Origin: HIMB11 sp965657135
Lineage (GTDB): Bacteria > Pseudomonadota > Alphaproteobacteria > Rhodobacterales > Rhodobacteraceae
Assembly (NCBI GenBank): GCA_965657135.1
Contig: CBFHNF010000042.1
Location: 1-5,589 of the forward strand
Length of the DNA: 5,589 nt
Reading direction: 5' to 3'
This document shows, in pieces, positions 1-5,484 of this stretch (positions are counted from its first letter, which is position 1; each line of letters starts with the position of its first letter). The notes beneath the pieces are model-generated. The model saw only the letters and a program-made list of their open reading frames with translations. It was not told the origin of the DNA and did not search any database. The position numbers and the translations under genes are program-made.

Positions 1-129
1 ACTGACGAATGAAATCATGCAGCCAGCAAAGATCGCAAGTTTGAGTTCACAAGAGAGTTGTTTCGTGGCTGTTGTGATGCCGCTCCTCTAATTGGCTAAG
101 AGAAGGTTAGGATAAGTATCAAAAAATAC

Positions 130-161
130 TCAGAAAAAAATTATTCCTGTTCTTTTTCTGA
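130..161 (-). terminator. Possible A/T-rich terminator after the small membrane protein gene
   Basis: A perfect 9-bp inverted repeat (TCAGAAAAA / TTTTTCTGA) begins 7 bases beyond the stop codon of the 168-407 gene. In the minus-strand transcript it is followed by GUAUUUUUU. A second small dyad (AGTAT / ATACT, 115-130) lies directly behind it. The stem is mostly A-U and the 14-base loop is large, so it is weaker than the GC-rich terminator at 3619-3641. Its position is right for ending a transcript, but the assignment is tentative. Confidence 0.4.
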
Positions 162-167
162 AGGTGC

Positions 168-407
168 CTATTGTCTCAATGCTTCTGACATACCGTCCAT
201 CGCCTTGCCGTTAAACACGGCATAAATCATGTTCCAAATCCGGACTATCGTCTCCCACAATTCGCTGTTGGCGCTGTAATGAAACAGGAAATAATAGGCA
301 AAAGAGCCAAAACCGATGAGAAATAGCAGAATCAAAAACGCCTCTGTTGCCATCATTCCATTGATATCGTGCCAGAATTTTTTGGCAGCGGTTTGAATGT
401 AATTCAT
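168..407 (-). CDS. Small single-pass membrane protein, function unknown (79 aa)
   Basis: I do not recognise this protein. The product has a short amphipathic, mildly basic N-terminus (MNYIQTAAKKFWHDING), then one hydrophobic stretch at about residues 22-43 (EAFLILLFLIGFGSFAYYFLFH) that fits a membrane helix. A polar and aromatic tail of about 36 residues ends in EALRQ. The lysines before the helix suggest the N-terminus stays in the cytoplasm and the tail faces the periplasm; this is inference from the positive-inside rule. I chose the ATG at 405-407 because AAGGGG sits 7 bases before it. The in-frame ATG 22 codons upstream would place the binding-site region and hairpin inside the coding sequence and adds a non-hydrophobic segment. 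The gene follows lepA on the same strand after an 86-base gap and could be co-transcribed with it. The hairpin at 413-443 covers its ribosome binding site. It has no recognisable catalytic motif, and I am fairly but not fully sure it is expressed. Confidence 0.65.
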   Translation of the reverse strand: MNYIQTAAKKFWHDINGMMATEAFLILLFLIGFGSFAYYFLFHYSANSELWETIVRIWNMIYAVFNGKAMDGMSEALRQ

Positions 408-412
408 GAATA

Positions 413-443
413 CACCCCTTTGATTGTCGTTTCCAAAGGGGTG
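413..443 (-). promoter_or_regulatory. Hairpin enclosing the ribosome binding site of the small membrane protein gene
   Basis: Two perfect 10-base arms, CACCCCTTTG and CAAAGGGGTG, flank an 11-base loop (423-433). In the minus-strand RNA the 3' arm contains the Shine-Dalgarno-like AAGGGG and ends 5 bases before the ATG at 407. If the stem forms, the binding site is fully base-paired. That arrangement suits translational control, such as a thermometer, protein or small-RNA responsive switch, or coupling. The sequence alone does not say which. The same dyad could instead be a DNA operator. No run of U follows, so it is not a standard terminator. Confidence 0.55.
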
Positions 444-493
444 CCATCTAAAGTTGTAAATAATTTGACCCAATCACGGCGATTTCGCCCTAA

Positions 494-2293
494 TCAATTG
501 TCCATTTTCAATGCTGAAATGAACGCGTCTTGCGGAATATCGACTTTGCCGAATTGGCGCATCTTTTTCTTACCCGCTTTTTGTTTGTCCAATAGTTTGC
601 GTTTACGCGATGCATCGCCACCGTAACATTTTGCGGTCACGTCTTTTCGTAAAGCCGCAAGCGTTTCACGCGCGATCACCTTGCCACCAATCGCGGCTTG
701 AATTGGAATTTTAAACATGTGGCGTGGGATCAACTCTTTTAGTTTTTCACACATCGCCCGTCCACGCATTTCTGCGCGATCACGATGCACCATGACCGAG
801 AGGGCATCCACAGGCTCGTCATTCACAAGGATCGACATTTTTACCAAATTGTCTTGGCGATAACCGGTCATTTGATAATCAAATGATGCATATCCCTTGG
901 TCACTGATTTCAGTCGGTCATAGAAATCAAAAACCACCTCGTTTAGCGGAAGATCGTATACTGCCATCGCGCGTGAACCTGCGTATGTGAGGTCTTCTTG
1001 TAATCCGCGACGGTCTTGGCACAGTTTTAGTACATCGCCTAAATAATCATCAGGGACCATAATCGTTGCTTTGATGCGGGGTTCTTCTAGGTGATCAACC
1101 TTGGACAAATCCGGCATATCAGCTGGGTTATGCAATTCGATCATTGCGCCGTCTTTCATATAGACGTGATATATGACCGACGGGGCCGTAGTGATTAATT
1201 CGATGTCATATTCGCGCTCAATGCGGTCACGGATCACCTCAAGGTGCAATAGACCCAAAAAACCGCAACGGAAGCCAAAGCCAAGCGCAGCAGAGGTTTC
1301 CATTTCATAGCTGAAAGAGGCGTCGTTTAGCGCCAGTTTTTCAATGGCGTCACGCAAGTCTTCGAACTGTGCGCTGTCGACAGGGAATAGTCCACAGAAA
1401 ACCACAGGTTGAGAAGGTTTGAAACCAGGCAAGGCTTCGTCCGTTCCCTTTTTCTCATGTGTGATTGTGTCACCTACACGTGTGTCGCGTACCTGTTTGA
1501 TGGATGCGGTGATGAAACCAATCTCACCAGGGCCCAATTCATCGATATCCTGCATGGTTGGGCGGAATACCCCTAAACGATCAATATGGTGCGTTGAATG
1601 GTTTGAGAGCATTTTGATGCGTTCGCCCTTTTTCAACACGCCGTCCATGACACGCACCAAAACAACAACACCCAAATAGGCGTCATACCAACTGTCCACC
1701 AACATCGCCTTGAGCGGGGCATCACGATCACCGGATGGGGCCGGTAGGCGTTTTACAATCGCTTCTAGCGTCTCTTTGATACCAATCCCTGTTTTTGCTG
1801 AAACCATCAACGCGTCTGAGGCATCAATGCCAATCACATCTTCGATCTGTTCAGCAACACGTTCACAATCCGCAGCAGGCAGGTCGATTTTATTAAGGAC
1901 AGGTACGATTTCGTGATCCGCGTCAATGGCTTGGTACACATTGGCTAGTGTTTGCGCTTCCACGCCTTGGGTGCTGTCCACGACCAAAAGCGATCCTTCA
2001 ACGGCACGCATTGAACGGGACACTTCGTAGGCAAAGTCAACGTGACCGGGCGTGTCAATCAGGTTTAGAACATAGGCCTCTCCGTCGTCGGCCACGTAAT
2101 CAATGCGAACGGTGTTGGCCTTAATTGTAATGCCGCGTTCACGTTCGATATCCATGCTGTCCAACAGCTGCGCCTTCATATCCCGATCCGCCACTGTATT
2201 GGTGGATTGAATTAATCGATCGGCAAGGGTGGATTTCCCATGATCGATGTGGGCCACAATAGAAAAATTACGGATTTTACTAAGCTCTGTCAT
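494..2293 (-). CDS. lepA: Elongation factor 4 (LepA), ribosome back-translocating GTPase
   Basis: LepA is a translational GTPase that binds the 70S ribosome, favours reverse translocation or rescue of stalled ribosomes, and is also linked to ribosome assembly. The G motifs are complete: AHIDHGKST (14-22), the ERERGITI switch I segment (50-57), DTPGH (80-84) with the catalytic-type His84, NKID (134-137) and SAKTG (165-169). Domains II, III and V follow, then the LepA-specific C-terminal domain with KCYGGD (555-560) and a lysine-rich tract after it. This C-terminus separates LepA from EF-G. The length of 599 residues equals that of the E. coli protein. An open frame continues 32 codons upstream to 2389, but that extension is not LepA-like and the family begins at MTELSKIRNFSIVAHIDH, so I place the start at 2293. 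No Shine-Dalgarno sequence precedes this ATG. Unlike E. coli, no lepB follows; the next gene on the strand is the small membrane protein gene. Confidence 0.97.
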   Translation of the reverse strand: MTELSKIRNFSIVAHIDHGKSTLADRLIQSTNTVADRDMKAQLLDSMDIERERGITIKANTVRIDYVADDGEAYVLNLIDTPGHVDFAYEVSRSMRAVEGSLLVVDSTQGVEAQTLANVYQAIDADHEIVPVLNKIDLPAADCERVAEQIEDVIGIDASDALMVSAKTGIGIKETLEAIVKRLPAPSGDRDAPLKAMLVDSWYDAYLGVVVLVRVMDGVLKKGERIKMLSNHSTHHIDRLGVFRPTMQDIDELGPGEIGFITASIKQVRDTRVGDTITHEKKGTDEALPGFKPSQPVVFCGLFPVDSAQFEDLRDAIEKLALNDASFSYEMETSAALGFGFRCGFLGLLHLEVIRDRIEREYDIELITTAPSVIYHVYMKDGAMIELHNPADMPDLSKVDHLEEPRIKATIMVPDDYLGDVLKLCQDRRGLQEDLTYAGSRAMAVYDLPLNEVVFDFYDRLKSVTKGYASFDYQMTGYRQDNLVKMSILVNDEPVDALSVMVHRDRAEMRGRAMCEKLKELIPRHMFKIPIQAAIGGKVIARETLAALRKDVTAKCYGGDASRKRKLLDKQKAGKKKMRQFGKVDIPQDAFISALKMDN

Positions 2294-2300
2294 AGCGCAG

Positions 2301-2329
2301 CATATGATTTGAATTTGTGAAATCGTCAA
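2301..2329 (-). promoter_or_regulatory. Candidate lepA promoter, possibly giving a leaderless mRNA
   Basis: On the minus strand TTGACG (2324-2329, 5 of 6 to the sigma70 -35 consensus) is followed by a 17-base spacer and CATATG (2301-2306, 3 of 6 to the -10 consensus). Only 7 bases separate the -10 from the lepA ATG, so transcription would start at or next to the A of the start codon. The lack of a Shine-Dalgarno sequence agrees with this. The -10 match is poor, so the call is tentative. Confidence 0.4.
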
Positions 2330-2414
2330 GCATTGATCGCCAAAACGACCCAAGGTTTTTGCGAAAGTTTTCAAGAGGTAAAGTGGCAATTAATCACCAG
2401 AGCACGCCAAGGCT

Positions 2415-2442
2415 TTGACTGTGACCGGTTTTGTGATAAAAT
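2415..2442 (+). promoter_or_regulatory. Sigma70-type promoter for the interrupted secreted-protein gene
   Basis: TTGACT (2415-2420, 5 of 6 to consensus) and TAAAAT (2437-2442, 5 of 6) are separated by 16 bases. Transcription would begin near 2449, leaving a leader of about 40 bases before the ATG at 2490. The promoter looks intact although the gene behind it is broken. It diverges from the candidate lepA promoter in the same intergenic region. Confidence 0.6.
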
Positions 2443-2489
2443 CCACAGCTAAGGGCAAGTAAATATGCCCACAAGATTGAGGCAAGATC

Positions 2490-2795
2490 ATGAAACACCC
2501 TTTTGCGGGCGCCCTTGCTGCGTTCATAATGTTTTCTGGACACACTGCGATTGCCGGGGCTGTTCAGCAGGCCTGCTTAACTGCGGCGTCAAGCAAAGCG
2601 AATTATCGCCTCTGCCGCTGTATTCAGAATGCGGCCGATGCAACGCTAAGCCATAAGGAATAGTCGCTGGCTGCAGCGATCATTTGAAATCCTGATAACG
2701 TTACCGAAATTAAATCCTCAAAACGACGTGCGCATGAACAGTTCATGCAACGCTATTCGCAATTTGGCAAATTGGCTCATGCGTTTTGTTCATAG
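2490..2795 (+). pseudogene. Interrupted gene for a small exported four-cysteine protein (two in-frame stops)
   Basis: The frame opens at ATG 2490, with GAGG 7 bases upstream, and encodes a signal peptide with cleavage likely after AIA at residue 22. It reads to TAG at 2661-2663 after 57 residues, continues in the same frame through SLAAAII to TGA at 2685-2687, then runs 35 more codons to TAG at 2793-2795. Read through, it gives about 101 residues with cysteines at 29, 42, 44 and 100 and the segments RLCRCIQNAADATLS and HEQFMQRYSQFGKLAHAFC. From memory, this matches the ungapped pattern of a small Rhodobacterales family of exported proteins, about 100 residues long and often labelled 'arginine transporter' (a doubtful label), which has LCGCIQ, a DP segment and HExFWxRYxxFGxxAxxYC. 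The stops fall where the family tends to have Gln and a basic residue, so CAG-to-TAG and CGA-to-TGA changes explain both. The promoter, ribosome binding site and frame are preserved, which suggests recent inactivation; a functional 57-residue product or readthrough cannot be excluded. Confidence 0.72.
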
Positions 2796-2800
2796 CGAAA

Positions 2801-2831
2801 CGCGCAGCGAGGACTAATCTCTAGCTGCGCG
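2801..2831. terminator. Stem-loop between convergent genes, possible shared terminator
   Basis: CGCGCAGC (2801-2808) pairs with GCTGCGCG (2824-2831), and an inner GAG/CTC (2809-2811 with 2819-2821) extends the stem to 11 bp with a two-base bulge. It lies 5 bases after the final stop of the interrupted plus-strand gene and overlaps the last codons and the stop of the minus-strand hydrolase gene. On the minus strand only UUU follows, and on the plus strand the tract is A-rich, so it is not a canonical intrinsic terminator in either direction. Its position between convergent genes makes a termination or 3'-end-protecting role plausible. Confidence 0.5.
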
Positions 2832-3582
2832 GAAAAAAATGGCGGACCGCGGACTCAAACTCGCGTGGTTTTTCAGCGTGAAGCCAGTGGCCTGCGCCTT
2901 TTAGTTTCGCAAAACGTGCATTTGGAAAATAATTTTTAGCGCGCTGCTTGCCCGCCTCTTGGACATAGGTGCTTTCACTGCCGCTTAGGAACAGGGTAGG
3001 GCCATCAAACGCCCCCTGAATATCGGGAAAACCAAGGATATGGGGCATATCACGCTCCAAAACATCCAAGTTTAATTTCCACCGCTTTTGAGCGACATCC
3101 AAGGATTGCGTGAAAAAGGATTGCAGCGTTGTATCTTCAATATTGATTGCCAATTGTTGAACTGCGTCTGATCGCTTTTCTACAATGGACAGATCGACGT
3201 CTTGCATGGCCTGAATGTATTGGGACTGATCATGTCCATAGGCGATGGGCGCGATATCTGCGACCAGCAGGCGATTGACCAAATCAGGACGCAACAGTGC
3301 CATGACCATCGCAGTCTTGCCCCCCATCGAATGGCCAATGATATCAGCAGGTGCGCCAAGGTGGTTGACAACTGCGATCAAGTCCTGCGCCATGTCGGTA
3401 TAGCTATGCGTGTCAAACCATGGGCTATCCCCATGATTTCGTTGATCAACTGCAATGACATGGCGTTCGTCGGATAAGCGTTTTGCAATAACACCCCAAT
3501 TGCGTGCAGACCCATAAAGTCCATGCACTATGATGAGCGGTCTGCCATCGCTATCCGGTCTGTGTTCAATTACATTCAACAT
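2821..3582 (-). CDS. Alpha/beta hydrolase, YbfF-type esterase
   Basis: This 253-residue cytoplasmic alpha/beta-fold hydrolase closely follows the YbfF esterase pattern. It has VHGLYGSARNWG near the N-terminus with the oxyanion-hole HG (20-21), VDQRNHGDSP (45-54), and the nucleophile elbow GHSMGGK with Ser85 (83-89). VADIAP (107-112) and GAGHWLHAEKP (229-239) with His232 follow. The usual acidic residue after strand 7 is absent (LSGSESTYV). In YbfF the acid is thought to be the Asp of the DIAP motif, so Asp109 is the likely third member of the triad. YbfF relatives hydrolyse short-chain and acyl-CoA-like esters in vitro; the natural substrate is unknown. There is no signal peptide. No Shine-Dalgarno sequence precedes the ATG at 3580-3582, no alternative ATG or GTG start lies nearby, and the protein begins where homologues do. 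The SPFH terminator lies 36 bases upstream, so the gene probably has its own short promoter or depends on readthrough. Confidence 0.93.
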   Translation of the reverse strand: MLNVIEHRPDSDGRPLIIVHGLYGSARNWGVIAKRLSDERHVIAVDQRNHGDSPWFDTHSYTDMAQDLIAVVNHLGAPADIIGHSMGGKTAMVMALLRPDLVNRLLVADIAPIAYGHDQSQYIQAMQDVDLSIVEKRSDAVQQLAINIEDTTLQSFFTQSLDVAQKRWKLNLDVLERDMPHILGFPDIQGAFDGPTLFLSGSESTYVQEAGKQRAKNYFPNARFAKLKGAGHWLHAEKPREFESAVRHFFPRS

Positions 3583-3618
3583 GGCTACGCCATAACTTGT
3601 TCGGGTTAGATTGGCCAG

Positions 3619-3641
3619 AAAAATGGGGCCGATAGGCCCCA
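3619..3641 (-). terminator. Rho-independent terminator of the SPFH gene
   Basis: In the minus-strand transcript a 7-bp GC-rich stem (TGGGGCC / GGCCCCA) with the tetraloop TATC is followed directly by UUUUU. It starts 9 bases after the SPFH stop codon. Stem, loop and U-tract all fit the textbook intrinsic terminator. It separates the SPFH gene from the hydrolase gene. Confidence 0.9.
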
Positions 3642-3650
3642 GTTCGTGGT

Positions 3651-5060
3651 TTAATTCTGAATTGTTCGATCGTAATCCAAACGCTTTGCGTATTCCATTG
3701 CCAAGAGTTGTTGCAAAAGCTGGGCTTCTTGGTCACCGCCCGTTGGCGTGTCCCCATTGCCTGCGCCAAAGACATAATTGGGAACATTCCGTTTGGCATA
3801 GGCATCCGCCCAAACCCGTTGAATTGAAATTTCCGCTTCCAGTTTTTGGGCCAATGCATTGTCTGCCTCTAGCACAGCGGCCTTGGCATAGGCTTCTGCG
3901 TCTGCCGCAACCTTGACAGCCTCTGCATCAATTTCAACCTTCTCCAAAAGGATGACAGAGCGTTCGCGATCAATTTCGGCCTGTTCCTTTAATTTGTTCG
4001 CGGATGTGATGGCCAGCTGCTTTTCTGTTTCCGCGTTAGTGGTTTGTTCAATCTGGCGCACTTTGGCCTGAGCCTGTCGTTCAGCCAACTCGCGTTCACC
4101 CTTGGCAATGGCCAGCAGACGCTGTTCTTCTTCTTGGATGCGCTGTTCGCGCGCAATGGAACGATCGGCGGCGGCTTGTTGGCGCAGGCGCATGCGTTTT
4201 TTGAATTCTGTGTTTGGATCAACATCAGTCACGCGGGCAGATGTGACGCTGATCCCGAATTCTTTAAAACTTTGCTCTTTGTGCTGCGGCTGGCCTGTTT
4301 CATCCAGAATTTTTTTGACGGTAAAGACGGTTTTTACCTGTTCTCCATAATCCTGCTGTTGGGTTCCCAGGGATGCGTTCGCACTGCCCAAGTTTGGTTC
4401 GTCAACACGCACCACTTCTTCGACGCGGCGCACGATATAAATGCCGTTTTCCATCTGGCGCTGGAATTCATTGTTGAATTCTGTTTTGCCGCCCTGAAAA
4501 TAATCCTCGGCCGACATCAGTGCCGCGGTTGCACCCAATGTTTCCTGAAACGCCGGGATTAGTTCTGTGCGCAACAAGTTTTTAGGGGTGCTATAGAGAC
4601 GCGCCATCTTCAAAAATCCATCTTGATCGGATGGCAATTCAAATCGTGCCGTTGCGGTCACATCTGCATCCACCTGATCCAAAAAGACCAAGGATTGGGA
4701 TGGCAGATTTGCGGACATCGAAGAATAGGCCTCTGTTTCGGCGGTTACACGCCCTTCACCTCCGCGCGTTACCTGAACAGACATGGCGTTTTTCCATGCG
4801 TTCACAGGGCCGAATAAATAGGTGTTATATCCCGTATCCGAGACCATTTTTTCCTGACCAGTGATGGTGCGGACATGGTATTTGAAGCCCGGTCCCGCAT
4901 AAAAGAAGATTCCGTTAAATCCGAAAATTGCAAAATCCCGGGCTAGCAACAAATATCCGATGGATGAAAACGTATTAAACCGCTCGTTGATGTCGGGAAA
5001 CGCCCGCTGCGAAGCAAACAGAACCATTGCACTAATAGCAGCGGTAATCATTCCAAGCAT
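3651..5060 (-). CDS. SPFH/band 7 domain membrane protein, flotillin-like
   Basis: This 469-residue protein belongs to the stomatin/prohibitin/flotillin/HflK-C superfamily, whose members oligomerise at membranes and act as scaffolds or modulators of proteases and membrane domains. A short hydrophobic helix (about 3-17) and a second hydrophobic segment (about 33-56, GYLLLARDFAIFGFNGIFFYAG) anchor the N-terminus. The band 7-type region runs from about 65 to 285 (YHVRTITGQEKMVSDTGYNTY, later FKEFGISVTSARVTDVDP). Residues about 285-415 form a long charged, alanine-rich coiled coil with many E/A/Q/R repeats, ending in AYAKAAVLEADNALAQKLEA. A Gly/Asp-rich linker (431-443) leads to a short helical tail. 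AAGGAG 6 bases before the ATG fixes the start. It has its own promoter (5128-5157) and terminator (3619-3641), so it is probably monocistronic. No NfeD-like protease or HflK/HflC partner lies beside it, so its partner and exact subfamily are open. Confidence 0.9.
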   Translation of the reverse strand: MLGMITAAISAMVLFASQRAFPDINERFNTFSSIGYLLLARDFAIFGFNGIFFYAGPGFKYHVRTITGQEKMVSDTGYNTYLFGPVNAWKNAMSVQVTRGGEGRVTAETEAYSSMSANLPSQSLVFLDQVDADVTATARFELPSDQDGFLKMARLYSTPKNLLRTELIPAFQETLGATAALMSAEDYFQGGKTEFNNEFQRQMENGIYIVRRVEEVVRVDEPNLGSANASLGTQQQDYGEQVKTVFTVKKILDETGQPQHKEQSFKEFGISVTSARVTDVDPNTEFKKRMRLRQQAAADRSIAREQRIQEEEQRLLAIAKGERELAERQAQAKVRQIEQTTNAETEKQLAITSANKLKEQAEIDRERSVILLEKVEIDAEAVKVAADAEAYAKAAVLEADNALAQKLEAEISIQRVWADAYAKRNVPNYVFGAGNGDTPTGGDQEAQLLQQLLAMEYAKRLDYDRTIQN

Positions 5061-5066
5061 ATTATA

Positions 5067-5072
5067 CTCCTT
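5067..5072 (-). promoter_or_regulatory. Ribosome binding site of the SPFH gene
   Basis: AAGGAG on the minus strand lies 6 bases before the ATG at 5058-5060. It is the strongest Shine-Dalgarno sequence in the window and decides the start, contrasting with lepA and the hydrolase, which show none. Confidence 0.9.
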
Positions 5073-5127
5073 CTATATTTATTTTAAAAAGTCTAATTTT
5101 ACGAATTACTTACTAAATATGGTGGTT

Positions 5128-5157
5128 AATATATGGTTATGATTGTGAAAGTTGCAA
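5128..5157 (-). promoter_or_regulatory. Candidate sigma70 promoter of the SPFH gene
   Basis: On the minus strand TTGCAA (5152-5157, 4 of 6 to the -35 consensus) and TATATT (5128-5133, 5 of 6 to the -10 consensus) are 18 bases apart. Transcription would start near 5121, giving an A/T-rich leader of about 60 bases ending in the strong ribosome binding site. It diverges from the tRNA promoter. Confidence 0.5.
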
Positions 5158-5231
5158 GATAATCACCCCAAACGCACAATCGGGGGAATGCGAAATTTTC
5201 AATTTTTCAGGGTTTTGTTTGGGATGCTCTA

Positions 5232-5260
5232 TTGACGTTCAAAACTCTCTGAACTACACA
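5232..5260 (+). promoter_or_regulatory. Promoter of the tRNA-Gly gene
   Basis: TTGACG (5232-5237, 5 of 6 to the -35 consensus) is followed by a 17-base spacer and TACACA (5255-5260, 3 of 6 to the -10 consensus). The predicted start near 5267 lies only about 7 bases before the mature tRNA 5' end, a common arrangement for single tRNA genes. A strong -35 with a weak -10 is frequent in Rhodobacterales. Confidence 0.6.
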
Positions 5261-5273
5261 GCTCAAATCCTAA

Positions 5274-5347
5274 GCGGGTATGGTGAAATGGTATCATAAG
5301 AGCCTTCCAAGCTTAAGGTGCGGGTTCGATTCCCGCTACCCGCTCCA
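5274..5347 (+). tRNA. tRNA-Gly, anticodon UCC
   Basis: The 74-base sequence folds into a full cloverleaf: acceptor arms GCGGGTA and TACCCGC, D-stem GTGA/TCAT (5283-5286 with 5294-5297), anticodon loop CTTCCAA (5304-5310) with anticodon TCC at 5306-5308, a four-base variable loop, and T-arm GCGGG-TTCGATT-CCCGC. A discriminator T and the CCA end are encoded. The anticodon reads GGA and GGG codons, and the overall sequence resembles E. coli tRNA-Gly(UCC). The outermost anticodon-stem pair (5299 with the A after GCTT) is an A-A mismatch, and 5300 pairs with U by wobble. It stands alone with its own promoter. No duplicated 3' end that would mark an integrated element is visible in the window. Confidence 0.97.
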
Positions 5348-5408
5348 AGGATTTTCATGCTCATAAACATCAGCTTAAATTGATATTTTTAATGCAATTT
5401 ACACTAGG

Positions 5409-5437
5409 TTTCGTGGTTCCAAATTTGAAGCACGAAA
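5409..5437 (+). other. Stem-loop downstream of the tRNA
   Basis: TTTCGTG (5409-5415) and CACGAAA (5431-5437) form a perfect 7-bp stem. After a G-G mismatch, TTC/GAA adds 3 bp around a 7-base loop. It starts 61 bases after the tRNA CCA. What follows is A-rich, then AATTTATGG, so it is not a clear terminator for the plus strand. It could act in 3' processing or be incidental. Confidence 0.35.
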
Positions 5438-5458
5438 AATTTATGGGTCGAGAAGTAG

Positions 5459-5484
5459 GCGCAGTGTTTAACATGCGCTTTCTT
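5459..5484 (+). terminator. Possible weak terminator downstream of the tRNA
   Basis: GCGCA and TGCGC (5459-5463, 5474-5478) with inner TGT/ACA give an 8-bp stem with one bulged G and a TTA loop, followed by TTTCTT. It would end the tRNA transcript about 110 bases past CCA. The short stem and interrupted T-tract make this a weak candidate. Confidence 0.3.

Noticed and set aside
1..91. Plus-strand frame open from the window edge to TAA at 89-91, and minus-strand ATG at 16-18 reading off the edge
   Set aside because: Both are too short to judge and show no recognisable motif. A gene crossing the left edge is possible but unsupported.
408..473. 22-codon N-terminal extension of the small membrane protein
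   Set aside because: It would put the hairpin and Shine-Dalgarno sequence inside the gene and has no binding site of its own.
478..489. GGCG-ATTT-CGCC dyad just after the lepA stop
   Set aside because: A 4-bp stem without a U-tract is too weak to call a terminator.
2294..2389. 32-codon N-terminal extension of lepA
   Set aside because: The added segment does not resemble LepA, overlaps the likely promoter, and the start at 2293 gives exactly the 599 residues of the E. coli protein.
2465..2656. 63-codon plus-strand frame overlapping the interrupted gene
   Set aside because: It is rich in Cys, Arg and Pro with no signal peptide or family pattern. The other frame, starting at 2490, has the signal peptide, binding site and conserved motifs.
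2661..2687. Stop-codon recoding (TAG or TGA read as an amino acid) as an explanation of the interrupted gene
   Set aside because: lepA ends in TGA, and the hydrolase and small membrane protein end in TAG, so both codons act as normal stops here. No pyrrolysine or selenocysteine signal is visible, and simple point mutation is the more economical explanation.
4044..4562. 172-codon plus-strand frame inside the SPFH gene
   Set aside because: It is antisense to a strong coding sequence, has no convincing start signal, and its Cys/Phe-rich composition is typical of a shadow of coiled-coil codons.
5368..5390. ATCAG / TTGAT dyad followed by ATTTTT after the tRNA
   Set aside because: The stem is five pairs including one wobble and is nearly all A-T, so it is unlikely to terminate transcription by itself.
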